From Streptomyces shenzhenensis (GTDB taxonomy: Bacteria; Actinomycetota; Actinomycetes; Streptomycetales; Streptomycetaceae), in the NCBI RefSeq assembly GCF_021462265.1, contig NZ_JAJONF010000007.1:231421-295420 (forward strand): a stretch of 64,000 nucleotides of DNA, written 5' to 3'. The number at the start of each line of letters is the position of its first letter. The stretch's first letter is position 1. Positions 43,183-52,759 of the stretch are shown here, piece by piece. A program made the translations under genes and the position numbers. The notes below the pieces were generated by a model. The model saw nothing but the letters and a program-made list of their open reading frames with translations. It ran no database searches and was not told where the DNA came from.

Positions 43183-45813
43183 GTGACCGAGAACGCTCAG
43201 CAGCAGCCCACAGCGCCCAGCACCGAACTGCCGACCCAGTACGCGCCGGCCGATGTAGAGGGGCCGCTGTACGAGAGCTGGGTGGAGCGCGGTTACTTCG
43301 GGGCCGACGCCAAGAGCGACAAGCCCGCGTACACCATCGTCATCCCCCCGCCCAACGTCACCGGCTCGCTGCACCTGGGCCACGCCTTCCAGCACACGCT
43401 GATGGACGCGCTGACCCGGCGCAAGCGCATGCAGGGCTTCGAGTCGCTGTGGCTGCCCGGCATGGACCACGCAGGCATCGCCACCCAGAACAAGGTCGAG
43501 CAGCAGCTCGCCGAGGAGGGCAAGTCCCGTCAGGACCTCGGCCGGGAGGCGTTCGTCGAGCGCGTCTGGCAGTGGAAGGAGGAGTACGGCGGCAGGATCC
43601 TCGGCCAGATGCGCCGGCTCGGCGACGGCGTCGACTGGGACCGTGAGCGCTTCACCATGGACGAAGGCCTGTCCAAGGCCGTCCAGACCATCTTCAAGAA
43701 GCTGTACGAGGACGAGCTGATCTACCGCGCCGAGCGCATCATCAACTGGTGCCCGCGCTGTCTGACGGCCATCTCGGACATCGAGGTGGAGTACCAGGAG
43801 GACGACGGCGAGCTGGTCTCCATCAGGTACGGCGAGGGCGAGGAGACACTGGTCGTCGCCACCACGCGCGCGGAGACGATGCTCGGCGACACCGCCGTCG
43901 CCGTCCACCCCGACGACGAGCGTTACCGGCACCTCGTCGGCAAGCACATCAAGCTCCCGCTGACCGACCGCACCATCCCCGTCGTCGCGGACACGCACGT
44001 CGACCCGGAGTTCGGCACGGGTGCCGTCAAGGTCACCCCGGCCCACGACCCGAACGACTTCGCGATCGGCCAGCGGCACGGCCTGGAGTCCATCACCGTC
44101 ATGGACGAGCGGGCGGTCATCACCGTCCACGGCCCGTTCGCGGGCCTGGACCGTTTCGAGGCGCGCTCCACGATCGTCGCCGCGCTGCGTTCGCAGGGCC
44201 GGATCGTCGCCGAGAAGCGGCCGTACGTCCACAGCGTCGGCCACTGCTCGCGCTGCGGCACCACCGTCGAGCCGCGGCTGTCCATGCAGTGGTGGGTCAA
44301 GGTCGGCCCGCTGGCGAAGGCCGCCGGTGACGCGGTCCGCGACGGGCGGGTCAGGATCCACCCCGAGGACATGTCGAAGCGGTACTTCGACTGGGTCGAC
44401 AACATGCACGACTGGTGCATCTCGCGCCAGCTGTGGTGGGGCCACCGGATCCCCGTCTGGTACGGCCCCGAGGGCGAGGTCGTCTGCGTCGGCCCCGACG
44501 AGGAGCCGCCCGGCACCGAGGCGGAGGGCTGGAAGCAGGACACCGACGTCCTGGACACCTGGTTCTCCTCCGGCCTGTGGCCGTTCTCCACCCTCGGCTG
44601 GCCCGAACAGACCGCGGACCTGCGGAAGTTCTACCCGACCGATGTCCTGCTCACCGGCCACGACATCATCTTCTTCTGGGTCGCCCGGATGATGATGTTC
44701 GGCCTCTACGCCATGGACGGCGAGGTCCCCTTCAAGACCATCGCGCTGACCGGCCTGGTCCGCGACGAACGCGGCAAGAAGATGTCGAAGTCCTTCGGCA
44801 ACGTCGTCGACCCGCTGGACTGGATGGACAAGTACGGCTCCGACGCCGTCCGTTTCACCCTGGCCCGCGGCGCCAACCCCGGCACCGACGTGCCGATCGG
44901 CGAGGACTGGGTCCAGGCGTCCCGGAACTTCGCCAACAAGATCTGGAACGCGACCCGCTTCGCGCTGATGAACGGCGCGACGGTCCAGGGCCCGCTCCCG
45001 GACGCGTCCGAGATGTCGGCGACGGACCGCTGGATCCTCTCCCGCCTGAACAAGACGGTCGCCGAAGTCGACGCGTTCTACGACGACTTCCAGTTCGCGA
45101 AGCTCTCCGACGCCCTCTACCACTTCGCGTGGGACGAGGTCTTCGACTGGTACGTCGAGCTGTCCAAGACCACGTTCCAGGCGGGCGGCCGCGGCGCCGA
45201 GGTCTCCCGGCGCGTCCTCGGCGAGGTCCTCGACGTCACCCTGAAGCTGCTGCACCCGGTCGTCCCGTTCGTCACGGACACCCTGTGGACGACGCTGACC
45301 GGCGGCGAGTCGGTCGTGATCGCCGACTGGCCGGCCGACAGCGGTTTCAGGGACGAGGCGGCGGAGCGGGAGATCGAGAGCCTGCAGTCCGTCATCACCG
45401 AGGTCCGTCGCTTCCGCGCCGACCAGGGCCTGCAGCCCGGCCAGCGGGTCCCCGCCCGGCTGACGCTGGACGGTACCGCCCTCGCCCCGCACGAGGCGGC
45501 CATCCGCCAGCTGCTGCGCCTGCAGCCCGAGGGCGACGCCTTCGCGGCGACGGCCACCCTCCCGGTCGCCGGTGCCACGGTCGCCCTGGACCTGTCCGGC
45601 ACCATCGACGTGGCGGCGGAGCGCAAGCGTCTGGCCAAGGACCTCGCCGCCGCCGAGAAGGAGAAGGCCCAGGCCACGGCCAAGCTGGGCAACGAGGCGT
45701 TCCTGGCGAAGGCCCCGGACAACGTGGTGGACAAGATCCGCACGCGGCTCGCGAAGGCCGACGAGGACATCGCGCGCATCCAGGCCCAGCTGGACCGCCT
45801 TCCGCAGGCGTAG
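43183..45813 (+). CDS. valS: Valyl-tRNA synthetase
   Basis: This class I aminoacyl-tRNA synthetase charges tRNA-Val. It has 876 residues. [16 protein letters not shown] contains the HIGH-type motif (HLGH), the CP1 editing domain follows ([17 protein letters not shown]), and KKMSKSFGN is the KMSKS motif. The C-terminal coiled coil ([21 protein letters not shown] ... [15 protein letters not shown]) is intact. The GTG at 43183 encodes [14 protein letters not shown] (43170-43175) lies 7 nt before it, indicating a leaderless transcript, and no ribosome-binding site is present. No T-box was seen in the short upstream region. Confidence 0.96.
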   Translation: MTENAQQQPTAPSTELPTQYAPADVEGPLYESWVERGYFGADAKSDKPAYTIVIPPPNVTGSLHLGHAFQHTLMDALTRRKRMQGFESLWLPGMDHAGIATQNKVEQQLAEEGKSRQDLGREAFVERVWQWKEEYGGRILGQMRRLGDGVDWDRERFTMDEGLSKAVQTIFKKLYEDELIYRAERIINWCPRCLTAISDIEVEYQEDDGELVSIRYGEGEETLVVATTRAETMLGDTAVAVHPDDERYRHLVGKHIKLPLTDRTIPVVADTHVDPEFGTGAVKVTPAHDPNDFAIGQRHGLESITVMDERAVITVHGPFAGLDRFEARSTIVAALRSQGRIVAEKRPYVHSVGHCSRCGTTVEPRLSMQWWVKVGPLAKAAGDAVRDGRVRIHPEDMSKRYFDWVDNMHDWCISRQLWWGHRIPVWYGPEGEVVCVGPDEEPPGTEAEGWKQDTDVLDTWFSSGLWPFSTLGWPEQTADLRKFYPTDVLLTGHDIIFFWVARMMMFGLYAMDGEVPFKTIALTGLVRDERGKKMSKSFGNVVDPLDWMDKYGSDAVRFTLARGANPGTDVPIGEDWVQASRNFANKIWNATRFALMNGATVQGPLPDASEMSATDRWILSRLNKTVAEVDAFYDDFQFAKLSDALYHFAWDEVFDWYVELSKTTFQAGGRGAEVSRRVLGEVLDVTLKLLHPVVPFVTDTLWTTLTGGESVVIADWPADSGFRDEAAEREIESLQSVITEVRRFRADQGLQPGQRVPARLTLDGTALAPHEAAIRQLLRLQPEGDAFAATATLPVAGATVALDLSGTIDVAAERKRLAKDLAAAEKEKAQATAKLGNEAFLAKAPDNVVDKIRTRLAKADEDIARIQAQLDRLPQA

Positions 45814-45981
45814 TCGAAGCGGCGCCCTCACAGGCGTACCGAGGCGTTCCCGCAGGCGCCCGGCGGCCCCTTCCCCTGGGGCTGCCGGGCGCCCGCGCGC
45901 AAGGTCCCGCCCTACAATCCAAAAGAAGGAACATGACCTTAATGTTCCGCTTTGGTGCTTTGTGGCGGAGGGAACGCCCAC

Positions 45982-48480
45982 ATGCAGCGCAGGGGCCGAA
46001 CGAGGACACCTCCGCACCGGGGGCTGGTCCCCCTGACGACTGTCGCGGGCGCCCTGCTCGCCGTGCTGATGGGCCTCGTCTTCCTGATGCTGGTGCTGGC
46101 GATCCAGGACGCCCGGCACTCCCTGCTCTCCGCCCGCAGCGGCCGGCCTGCCCTGGACCAGCTCGGGGTGGTCCAGGGGATCGTCCTCGACATGGAGGGC
46201 GGGCAGCGCAGCTACGTCATCACCCGCCAGGACGAGTTCCTCGCGCCCTGGCGGACCGGAAGGGCCGCGTTCCCCGCGCAGGCACAGCGGCTCGTGGACA
46301 TCAGCACGTCCCCCTCCCAGCGGCAGCTCGCCCGGCAGATCCAGCGGGCCGGGCAGTCCTTCGTCGACGACTACTCGGTCCCGCTCGTGGCCGCGGCCCG
46401 GCGCGGCGATCCCGACGCGAGCAGCACGGCGCGGACGCTGGAGGGCAAACAGCGGCTCGACGCGCTCCGCGGCCAGTTCTCCCGCTACCTCCACGACGAG
46501 CGCCTCGCGATCAACCACCGCGAGAACGCGCTGGAGGCCCGGATGCGCATGCTGACGATCGCCGCGTCCGCCGGCGTCACCGTGGCCGTCGTCCTGATCG
46601 TCGCCTTCGGCGCCTACGTGACCCGGGTGATCGTCTGGCCGGTGCGCAGGATGGCCCGCTTCGCGACCCGGCTCGCCGCCGGAGACCTCAGCGCGCGGGT
46701 ACCGCTCTCCGGGCGCCGGGAGATCGGACAACTGGAGGCGGCGTTCAACACCATGGCCGGCTCGCTGGAGAAGAGCCACCGGCGGCTGCGGCTGCTCTAC
46801 GACGCCGGCACCGCCGTCGGCAACACCCTGGACGTCGGGCAGACCGCCGACGAACTGGTGCGGGTGGCCGTCCCCCGGTTCGCCGACTTCGTCACCGTCG
46901 ACGTGGAGGAGCCCGTACTGCGCGGCGCCGAGCCGACGGCCGCCGAGACCGTCCTGCGGCGCGTGGCCCGAGGCGGTGTCCGCGACGACTCACCGCTGGC
47001 CGCGGCCGGTGCCCCGATCACCGTGGACCCGCCCCCCGGGGGCGTCCGGCGCAGCGGCACCGGCGCGGCCCTCATGGCCGATCTGCGGGTCACCAGCAGA
47101 GCGGTGTTTCCCGACGCGCGGTGCAGCGAGCGCCTCCTCGAATACGGCATGCGCTCGCTGATCACCGCGCCGCTGTCGGCACAGGGCGTCCTGATGGGGG
47201 TGGTCGTCTTCTGGCGCACCCGGGACTCCCCGCCGTTCGAGGAGGACGACCTGTCCGACGCCGAGGAACTCGCCGCGAAGGCCGGGGTCGCCATCGACAA
47301 CGCGCGGCGCTACGCCAGGGAGCGCGAGACCGCGCTGGCACTCCAGCGCAGTCTGCTGCCGCACGTCCTGCCCGCCTCCCCGAGCGTCGACCTCGCCTAC
47401 CGCTACCTGCCCACCGGCACCCGCGCCGGAGTCGGCGGCGACTGGCTCGACGTGATCCCGCTGTCCGGCACCCGGGTGGCCCTGGTCGTCGGGGACGTCG
47501 TCGGCCACGGCATCCAGGCCTCCGCCACCATGGGCCGGCTGCGTACGGCGGTCCGCACCCTCGCGGACGTCGACCTGCCCCCCGACGAACTCCTCACCCA
47601 TCTGGACGACCTGGTCCTGCACCTCGAGGACGGCGCCGGGGAACAGGCCGGCGAGGTCGGTTCGACCTGCCTGTACGCCGTCTACGACCCGGTCTCGCGG
47701 CACTGCTCGCTGGCCAGCGCCGGCCATCCGCTGCCCTTCGTGATCTCTCCCCAGGGCGCGGTGGAACCGGCTCCCGGCCAGGCCGGCCCGCCGCTCGGGC
47801 TCGGCGGGCTGCCGTTCGAGACCACCGACCTCCTCCTCTCCGAGGGCGCCACCCTCGCGCTGTTCAGCAACGGCCTGGTGCACTCCCGCGACCTCGACCT
47901 GGGCCACGGCCTGGACCGGCTGCGCCACGCGCTGGCGGCGTCCGAGGAGGGGGAGTCGCTGGAGGCGGCCTGCGACCGGGTGGTGGCCGCGCTGCGCACC
48001 GGCGAACCCGCCGACGACGTCACCCTGCTGCTCGCCCGGACCCGCGCCCTGCCCGGCGACCGAGTGGCCACCTGGGAGGTCCCGGCGGACCCCGAGCACG
48101 TCGCGCGGGTCCGGACCCTGACCACCGGCCAGCTCGGCGCCTGGAAACTGGACGAACTGTCGTTCACCACCGAGCTGGTGGTCAGCGAACTCGTCACGAA
48201 CGCCATCCGCTACGGCGGCTCCCCGATCCGGCTGCGGCTCATCCGCGACACCGGGACGCTGATCTGCGAGGTGTCCGACGGCAGCAGCACCGCCCCCCAT
48301 CTGCGGCGGGCCCGGGTCTTCGACGAGGGCGGCCGGGGCCTGCTGCTGGTGGCCCGGCTGAGCCGGCGGTGGGGGACCCGGCAGACCGCGGCGGGCAAGA
48401 CGATCTGGTGCGAGCAGGCGCTGCCGGCGACCGGCGCGTCCACGCGCTCGCCGGGCTCCGTAGACTGGTCCCGTGAGTGA
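45982..48480 (+). CDS. Membrane sensor PP2C phosphatase with HAMP, GAF, SpoIIE and HATPase domains
   Basis: An 832-residue one-protein partner-switching regulator. Transmembrane helix 1 is at about 17-40, followed by an extracytoplasmic CHASE3-like helical domain (to about 195). Helix 2 (ASAGVTVAVVLIVAFGAYV) leads into HAMP (VRRMARFATRLAAGDLSARV). GAF spans about 265-450. SpoIIE phosphatase spans about 460-680 (GVGGDWLDVIPL, VVGDVVGHGIQA, SAGHPLPFV). A C-terminal RsbW-like HATPase follows (VVSELVTNAIRYGG, DEGGRGLLLV). The ATG at 45982 has GGAGGGAA 9 nt upstream. Its stop overlaps the folC start (GTGAGTGA), suggesting coupling. The stimulus and target are unknown. Confidence 0.92.
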   Translation: MQRRGRTRTPPHRGLVPLTTVAGALLAVLMGLVFLMLVLAIQDARHSLLSARSGRPALDQLGVVQGIVLDMEGGQRSYVITRQDEFLAPWRTGRAAFPAQAQRLVDISTSPSQRQLARQIQRAGQSFVDDYSVPLVAAARRGDPDASSTARTLEGKQRLDALRGQFSRYLHDERLAINHRENALEARMRMLTIAASAGVTVAVVLIVAFGAYVTRVIVWPVRRMARFATRLAAGDLSARVPLSGRREIGQLEAAFNTMAGSLEKSHRRLRLLYDAGTAVGNTLDVGQTADELVRVAVPRFADFVTVDVEEPVLRGAEPTAAETVLRRVARGGVRDDSPLAAAGAPITVDPPPGGVRRSGTGAALMADLRVTSRAVFPDARCSERLLEYGMRSLITAPLSAQGVLMGVVVFWRTRDSPPFEEDDLSDAEELAAKAGVAIDNARRYARERETALALQRSLLPHVLPASPSVDLAYRYLPTGTRAGVGGDWLDVIPLSGTRVALVVGDVVGHGIQASATMGRLRTAVRTLADVDLPPDELLTHLDDLVLHLEDGAGEQAGEVGSTCLYAVYDPVSRHCSLASAGHPLPFVISPQGAVEPAPGQAGPPLGLGGLPFETTDLLLSEGATLALFSNGLVHSRDLDLGHGLDRLRHALAASEEGESLEAACDRVVAALRTGEPADDVTLLLARTRALPGDRVATWEVPADPEHVARVRTLTTGQLGAWKLDELSFTTELVVSELVTNAIRYGGSPIRLRLIRDTGTLICEVSDGSSTAPHLRRARVFDEGGRGLLLVARLSRRWGTRQTAAGKTIWCEQALPATGASTRSPGSVDWSRE

Positions 48481-49987
48481 TCTGCCTCCGCACGACCCCC
48501 ATGAGAGCTTCGACGAGCACTTCGACGACATCGTCGAGGCCGAGACGGAGCGCGACCCCGATCTCGCGCTGATCGAGGCCGGCAGCCGGACCCTGCGCAC
48601 GCAGGGCGGCCGGCAGCAGGCCGACGTCCCCGGCCGGCCCGAGGACCCCGAGGTCGACAAGGCCCTGCGCGAGGTCGAGGCGGAGCTCGCCACCCGCTGG
48701 GGCGAGACCAAGCTGGAGCCGTCGGTCGCCAGGATCGCCGCCCTCATGGACGTGCTGGGCGAGCCGCAGCGGTCGTACCCCTCGATCCACATCACCGGCA
48801 CCAACGGCAAGACCTCCACCGCCCGCATGATCGAGGCCCTGCTCGGCGCCTTCGACCTGCGCACCGGCCGCTACACCAGCCCGCACGTGCAGTCGATCAC
48901 CGAGCGCATCAGCGTCGACGGCGCCCCGGTCTCCGCCGAGCGGTTCATCGAGACGTACCAGGACATCAAGCCGTACATCGAGCTGGTCGACTCCCAGCAG
49001 GAGTACCGGCTCTCCTTCTTCGAGGTGCTCACCGGGATGGCGTACGCGGCCTTCGCGGACGCCCCCGTGGACGTCGCCGTCGTCGAGGTCGGCATGGGCG
49101 GTTCCTGGGACGCCACGAACGTCATCGACGGGGACGTCGCCGTCGTCACCCCCATCGACCTCGACCACACCGACCGGCTCGGCACGACCACCGCCGAGAT
49201 CGCCGCCGAGAAGGCCGGGATCATCAAGCCGGACGCCACCGTGATCCTGGCCCAGCAGCCGGTGGACGCGGCCCAGGTGCTGCTGAAGAAGGCCGTCGAG
49301 GTGGACGCCACCGTCGCCCGTGAGGGCCTCGAGTTCGGGGTCGTCGCCCGCCAGGTCGCCGTCGGCGGCCAGCTGCTGACCCTGCGCGGTCTCGGCGGCG
49401 AGTACGACCAGGTCTACCTGCCCCTGCACGGCCCCTACCAGGCCCACAACGCGGCCGTCGCGCTCGCCGCGGTGGAGACGTTCTTCGGGGTCGGCTCGCA
49501 GCACCCCGGCCCCCTGGACACCGACACGGTCCGCAAGGCCTTCGCGGCCGTCTCCTCCCCGGGCCGCCTGGAAGTCGTACGGCGCTCTCCCACCGTCGTC
49601 CTCGACGCCGCCCACAACCCGGCCGGGGCGCGGGCCACCGCCGAGGCCGTCGGTGAGGCCTTCGACTTCAGCCGGCTGATCGGCGTCGTCGGGGCCAGCG
49701 GCGACAAGAACGTCCGGGGTGTCCTGGAGGCCTTCGAGCCGATCTTCGCCGAGGTCGTGGTCACCCAGAACTCCAGCCACCGCGCGATGGACGCGGACGA
49801 GCTCGCCGCGATCGCCGTCGAGGTGTTCGGCGAGGACCGTGTCCAGGTCGAGCCGCGGCTGCCCGACGCCCTGGAGGCCGCGATCACGCTGGCCGAGGAG
49901 GAGGGCGAGTTCGCCGGCGGCGGGGTGCTCGTCACCGGCTCCGTCATCACCGTGGGCGAGGCCCGCCTGCTCCTGGGGAGGGGCTGA
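48473..49987 (+). CDS. folC: Folylpolyglutamate synthase/dihydrofolate synthase
   Basis: This Mur-ligase-fold enzyme adds glutamates to dihydropteroate/folates. The 504 residues include an acidic actinobacterial N-terminal extension (about 65 residues, HDPHESFDEHFDDIVEAETE). The P-loop is ITGTNGKTSTARMI, followed by FEVLTGMAYAAFAD and VVEVGMGGSWDATNVID. The C-terminal domain has VLDAAHNPAGARA. The GTG overlaps the sensor phosphatase stop by 8 bp. The DUF4233 gene starts 3 bp after the folC stop, so the three form a compact unit. Confidence 0.95.
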   Translation: MSDLPPHDPHESFDEHFDDIVEAETERDPDLALIEAGSRTLRTQGGRQQADVPGRPEDPEVDKALREVEAELATRWGETKLEPSVARIAALMDVLGEPQRSYPSIHITGTNGKTSTARMIEALLGAFDLRTGRYTSPHVQSITERISVDGAPVSAERFIETYQDIKPYIELVDSQQEYRLSFFEVLTGMAYAAFADAPVDVAVVEVGMGGSWDATNVIDGDVAVVTPIDLDHTDRLGTTTAEIAAEKAGIIKPDATVILAQQPVDAAQVLLKKAVEVDATVAREGLEFGVVARQVAVGGQLLTLRGLGGEYDQVYLPLHGPYQAHNAAVALAAVETFFGVGSQHPGPLDTDTVRKAFAAVSSPGRLEVVRRSPTVVLDAAHNPAGARATAEAVGEAFDFSRLIGVVGASGDKNVRGVLEAFEPIFAEVVVTQNSSHRAMDADELAAIAVEVFGEDRVQVEPRLPDALEAAITLAEEEGEFAGGGVLVTGSVITVGEARLLLGRG

Positions 49988-49989
49988 CC

Positions 49990-50346
49990 GTGCGCACGCT
50001 GTGTTCCTCCACCCTGATCGGCGAGTTCTTCGTCATCGGCTTCGCCGCCCTGGTCGCCATGAAGGACCCCGGCCTGTCCGCCTCCACGGTGTGGCTGGTC
50101 AGCGGCATCGCGATGGTCCTGTGCGTGGCCCTGTGCGGAGTGATCACCCGGCCGGGCGGCGTGGCCCTCGGCTGGGCCCTGCAGATCGCGCTGGTCGCCT
50201 CGGGTGTCTTCGTGCCGACGATGTACTTCCTGGGCGCGGTCTTCGCGGGTCTGTGGTGGGCGTCGGTGCACTACGGCAAGAAGATCGACGAGGCGAAGGC
50301 CCGCTCCGCGGCGCAGAGCACGCACGACAGCCCGTCGGGAGCGTGA
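49990..50346 (+). CDS. DUF4233 small membrane protein
   Basis: A 118-residue membrane protein with three to four hydrophobic helices (LIGEFFVIGFAALVAMK, WLVSGIAMVLCVALCGVI, LGWALQIALVASGVFVPTMYFLGAVFAGLWW) and a charged cytoplasmic tail. The position between folC and ndk and the RTLCSSTLIGEFFVIGFA start match the actinobacterial DUF4233 family. Function is unknown. The GTG start follows the folC stop by 2 nt. Confidence 0.87.
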   Translation: MRTLCSSTLIGEFFVIGFAALVAMKDPGLSASTVWLVSGIAMVLCVALCGVITRPGGVALGWALQIALVASGVFVPTMYFLGAVFAGLWWASVHYGKKIDEAKARSAAQSTHDSPSGA

Positions 50347-50361
50347 GGACGAAGGCCGGAC

Positions 50362-50455
50362 AGCGCCACATCTCAGCCTGTCCGGCGTTCGAGGACGAGG
50401 GCGTCCAGGCCGAGGCGGGGGTCCGGGGGCGGCAAGCCCCCGAAGGCGGCCGGAC
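50362..50455. repeat. Dispersed Streptomyces intergenic repeat (TCCGGCG..GAGGACGAG type)
   Basis: Contains CAGCCTGTCCGGCGTTCGAG followed by GACGAGG, then GGCGGGGGTCCGGGGG and GCGGCAAGCCCCCG. I recognise this as a repeat found at very many Streptomyces intergenic sites. Here it fills the space before ndk and ends in a GGGGG...CCCCC hairpin that could terminate folC-DUF4233 transcription. Confidence 0.6.
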
Positions 50456-50544
50456 CAGCCGACCCGCACACTGAGTAACGGACGCTCAGACCAGCCCTGT
50501 AGCCTCTCCTCACCGCACCCGGCCAGTACCGAAGGAGCCCTCCC

Positions 50545-50958
50545 GTGACCCAGCGCACCCTCGTCCTGCTCAAGCCCGACGCCGTCCGTCGGGGCCTGAC
50601 CGGCGAGATCATCGGCCGTATCGAGCGCAAGGCCGGCTGGCAGATCACCGCGCTGGAGCTGCGTACCCTGGAGCGCGCCACGCTGGAGCAGCACTACGGC
50701 GAGCACGTCGGCAAGCCGTTCTACGAGCCGCTGGTCGAGTTCATGGCCTCCGGCCCGGTCGTCGCCCTGATCGTCGAGGGCGAGCGGGTCATCGAGGGCA
50801 TCCGCGCCCTGGCCGGCCCCACCGACCCGATCGCCGCCGCGCCCGGCTCCATCCGCGGTGACTTCGGCGTCATCGTCCGCGAGAACCTGATCCACGCCTC
50901 CGACTCGGAGGAGTCCGCCGAGCGCGAGGTCAAGATCTTCTTCCCGGGCCGCGCGTAG
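50545..50958 (+). CDS. ndk: Nucleoside diphosphate kinase
   Basis: This enzyme exchanges terminal phosphates between nucleoside di- and triphosphates through a phospho-His intermediate. The 137 residues are the normal length. The catalytic His is in ENLIHASDS (about residue 117). The kinase N-terminus is TLVLLKPDAVRRGLTGEIIGR. GPTDPIAAAPGSIRGDFG is the nucleotide-binding loop. The start is GTG with AAGGAG upstream. It stands alone before a cluster of inverted-repeat elements. Confidence 0.97.
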   Translation: MTQRTLVLLKPDAVRRGLTGEIIGRIERKAGWQITALELRTLERATLEQHYGEHVGKPFYEPLVEFMASGPVVALIVEGERVIEGIRALAGPTDPIAAAPGSIRGDFGVIVRENLIHASDSEESAEREVKIFFPGRA

Positions 50959-51031
50959 GGCCTGTCGCGAAAGTGGTGTCGTCGCCCCAAGGGCGTCGCG
51001 CGGCAGACGGCACCTTCGCAGCGGACCTAGC
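50959..51031. repeat. Short inverted-repeat element, adjacent to ndk stop
   Basis: Starts with GGCCTGTCGCGAAAGTGGTG and contains the reverse-oriented GCGCGGCAGACGGCACCTTC followed by GCAGCGGACC. The ends show imperfect inverted symmetry. The inner CGTCGCGCGGCAGACGG is also present near the right end of the adjacent element, indicating a common family. Confidence 0.5.
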
Positions 51032-51219
51032 GCCTGTCTGACCATTCCCGTCGTCGCCCGAAGGGCGGCCTCGCGGCGTCAGGTGCGTGCTCTCGGCGTG
51101 CCGGGCGTGGGCCCTCGTACTGGACGTACTCGGGTCCGCGCCCGGTGCGGCGAGTGGGGGTACCCCCTCTGGGGGAGCGTGCATGGCGTCGCGCGGCAGA
51201 CGGGAATTGTCAGACAGGC
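51032..51219. mobile_element. MITE-like element with 21-bp terminal inverted repeats
   Basis: GCCTGTCTGACCATTCCCGT + C (51032-51052) is matched by the inverted GACGGGAATTGTCAGACAGG + C (51199-51219) with one mismatch. The 188-bp body has no coding capacity and contains internal palindromes (GGGGGTACCCCC). I recall related sequence from other Streptomyces intergenic regions. No transposase is nearby. Confidence 0.6.
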
Positions 51220-51542
51220 CCGAGCCTCTCCGGGGCCCTGGAACGGGCCCGTACGGAGTTTTCGTGGACGTTTTTGACGAGGCGTCAGTCCAGTGGGCTG
51301 CATGACCTGGGACGGCCGGACGATTTCGGCCGTCCCTCGGCATATGCGTGCCGATCGGGGGAACGAGTGGCCCCGTTGGCCCGTCTCCACAAGCGAGGCG
51401 GCTCGGTACGTGCTGACAATGGCGAAGACCCTCGCGCAGTGTTCGTGCAGGCGCGTCTACGATGTAAGCCTTCACGCCACAGCACCCACTTCGCCGACCT
51501 GAAATGCCCTCAAAAGCTCCCGGGAAGGCCAGACGAATCCTG
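51220..51542 (+). promoter_or_regulatory. mreB upstream region
   Basis: No gene. It contains a TACGAT hexamer (51458-51463) as a possible -10 for mreB with only a weak -35, and GGGCCC palindromes near 51235-51250. The region between about 51300 and 51500 shows no repeat or hairpin of note. Confidence 0.35.
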
Positions 51543-52574
51543 ATGGGGAACTCAATGTCGTTCATTGGCCGTGACATGGCTGTCGACCTCGGGACCGCCA
51601 ACACGCTGGTGTACGTCAGGGGTCGCGGGATCGTACTCAACGAGCCGTCCGTTGTCGCGATCAACACGAACACCGGTGGAATCCTGGCGGTCGGCGCGGA
51701 GGCGAAGAAGATGATCGGGCGCACGCCCGGCAACATCGTCGCCGTGCGCCCGCTGAAGGACGGCGTGATCGCCGACTTCGAGATCACCGAGCGGATGCTC
51801 CGCTACTTCATCCTGAAGATCCACAAGCGACGGTATCTGGCCCGCCCGCGGGTCGTCGTGTGCGTGCCCTCCGGAATCACCGGAGTCGAGCGCCGTGCCG
51901 TCATCGAGGCGTCCTCGCAGGCCGGTGCCCGCCAGGTGCACATCATCGAGGAACCCATGGCGGCCGCCATCGGCTCCGGCCTGCCGGTCCACGAGGCCAC
52001 GGGCAACATGGTGGTGGACATCGGCGGCGGCACCACGGAGGTCGCGGTCATCTCGCTCGGCGGCATCGTCACCGCCCAGTCCATCCGCGTCGCCGGCGAC
52101 GAACTGGACAACGCGATCATCCAGCACATCAAGAAGGAGTACAGCCTCCTCCTCGGTGAGCGGACGGCCGAACAGATCAAGATCACCATCGGTTCGGCGT
52201 ACGAACTCGACTCCGACGAGCACACCGAGATCCGCGGCCGGGACCTGGTGTCCGGGCTGCCGAAGACCGTGGTCATCTCCGCCGCCGAGGTCCGCAAGGC
52301 GATCGAGGAACCCGTCAACGCGATCGTCGACGCCGTCAAGACCACCCTCGACAAGTGCCCGCCGGAGCTGTCCGGCGACATCATGGACAGGGGAATCGTT
52401 CTGACCGGCGGCGGAGCGCTGCTGCGCGGTCTGGACGAGCGGCTGCGCCGCGAGACCGGCATGCCGATCCACATCGCCGAGGACCCGCTGGACAGCGTGG
52501 CGCTCGGTTCCGGCAAATGCGTCGAGGAGTTCGAGGCGCTCCAGCAGGTCCTGGACGCCCAGCCGCGCAGATGA
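51543..52574 (+). CDS. mreB: Rod shape-determining protein MreB
   Basis: This bacterial actin homologue forms membrane-associated filaments; in Streptomyces it acts mainly in spore-wall synthesis rather than tip growth. 343 residues from the ATG at 51543 ([20 protein letters not shown]), the conserved actinobacterial N-terminus. Actin-fold nucleotide motifs are [24 protein letters not shown], and [15 protein letters not shown]. It heads mreB-mreC-mreD-PBP2-rodA. A hairpin between mreB and mreC may limit read-through. The upstream ATG at 51504 is less likely. Confidence 0.96.
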   Translation: MGNSMSFIGRDMAVDLGTANTLVYVRGRGIVLNEPSVVAINTNTGGILAVGAEAKKMIGRTPGNIVAVRPLKDGVIADFEITERMLRYFILKIHKRRYLARPRVVVCVPSGITGVERRAVIEASSQAGARQVHIIEEPMAAAIGSGLPVHEATGNMVVDIGGGTTEVAVISLGGIVTAQSIRVAGDELDNAIIQHIKKEYSLLLGERTAEQIKITIGSAYELDSDEHTEIRGRDLVSGLPKTVVISAAEVRKAIEEPVNAIVDAVKTTLDKCPPELSGDIMDRGIVLTGGGALLRGLDERLRRETGMPIHIAEDPLDSVALGSGKCVEEFEALQQVLDAQPRR

Positions 52575-52589
52575 CGTAACTCTTCGATT

Positions 52590-52623
52590 CCGCCGTACGA
52601 GATGATCTCCCCTCGTGCGGCGG
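52590..52623 (+). terminator. Hairpin between mreB and mreC (attenuator or terminator)
   Basis: CCGCCGTACGAG (52590-52601) pairs with CTCGTGCGGCGG (52612-52623) with one mismatch and a 10-nt loop. It lies just after the mreB stop, followed by TTG, not a T-run. Confidence 0.5.
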
Positions 52624-52759
52624 ATCGTTGATATGGAGGCATAGGCTCGCCCAGGGCGAGCTCCCCACACCGACAAGCCTCCCCGCACCCCCCACATGCT
52701 CCACAAGCTTTCGCAACAAGCCCCGCAAGTTCCTATCGAGGAAGGCACGGCCGCCGCAC

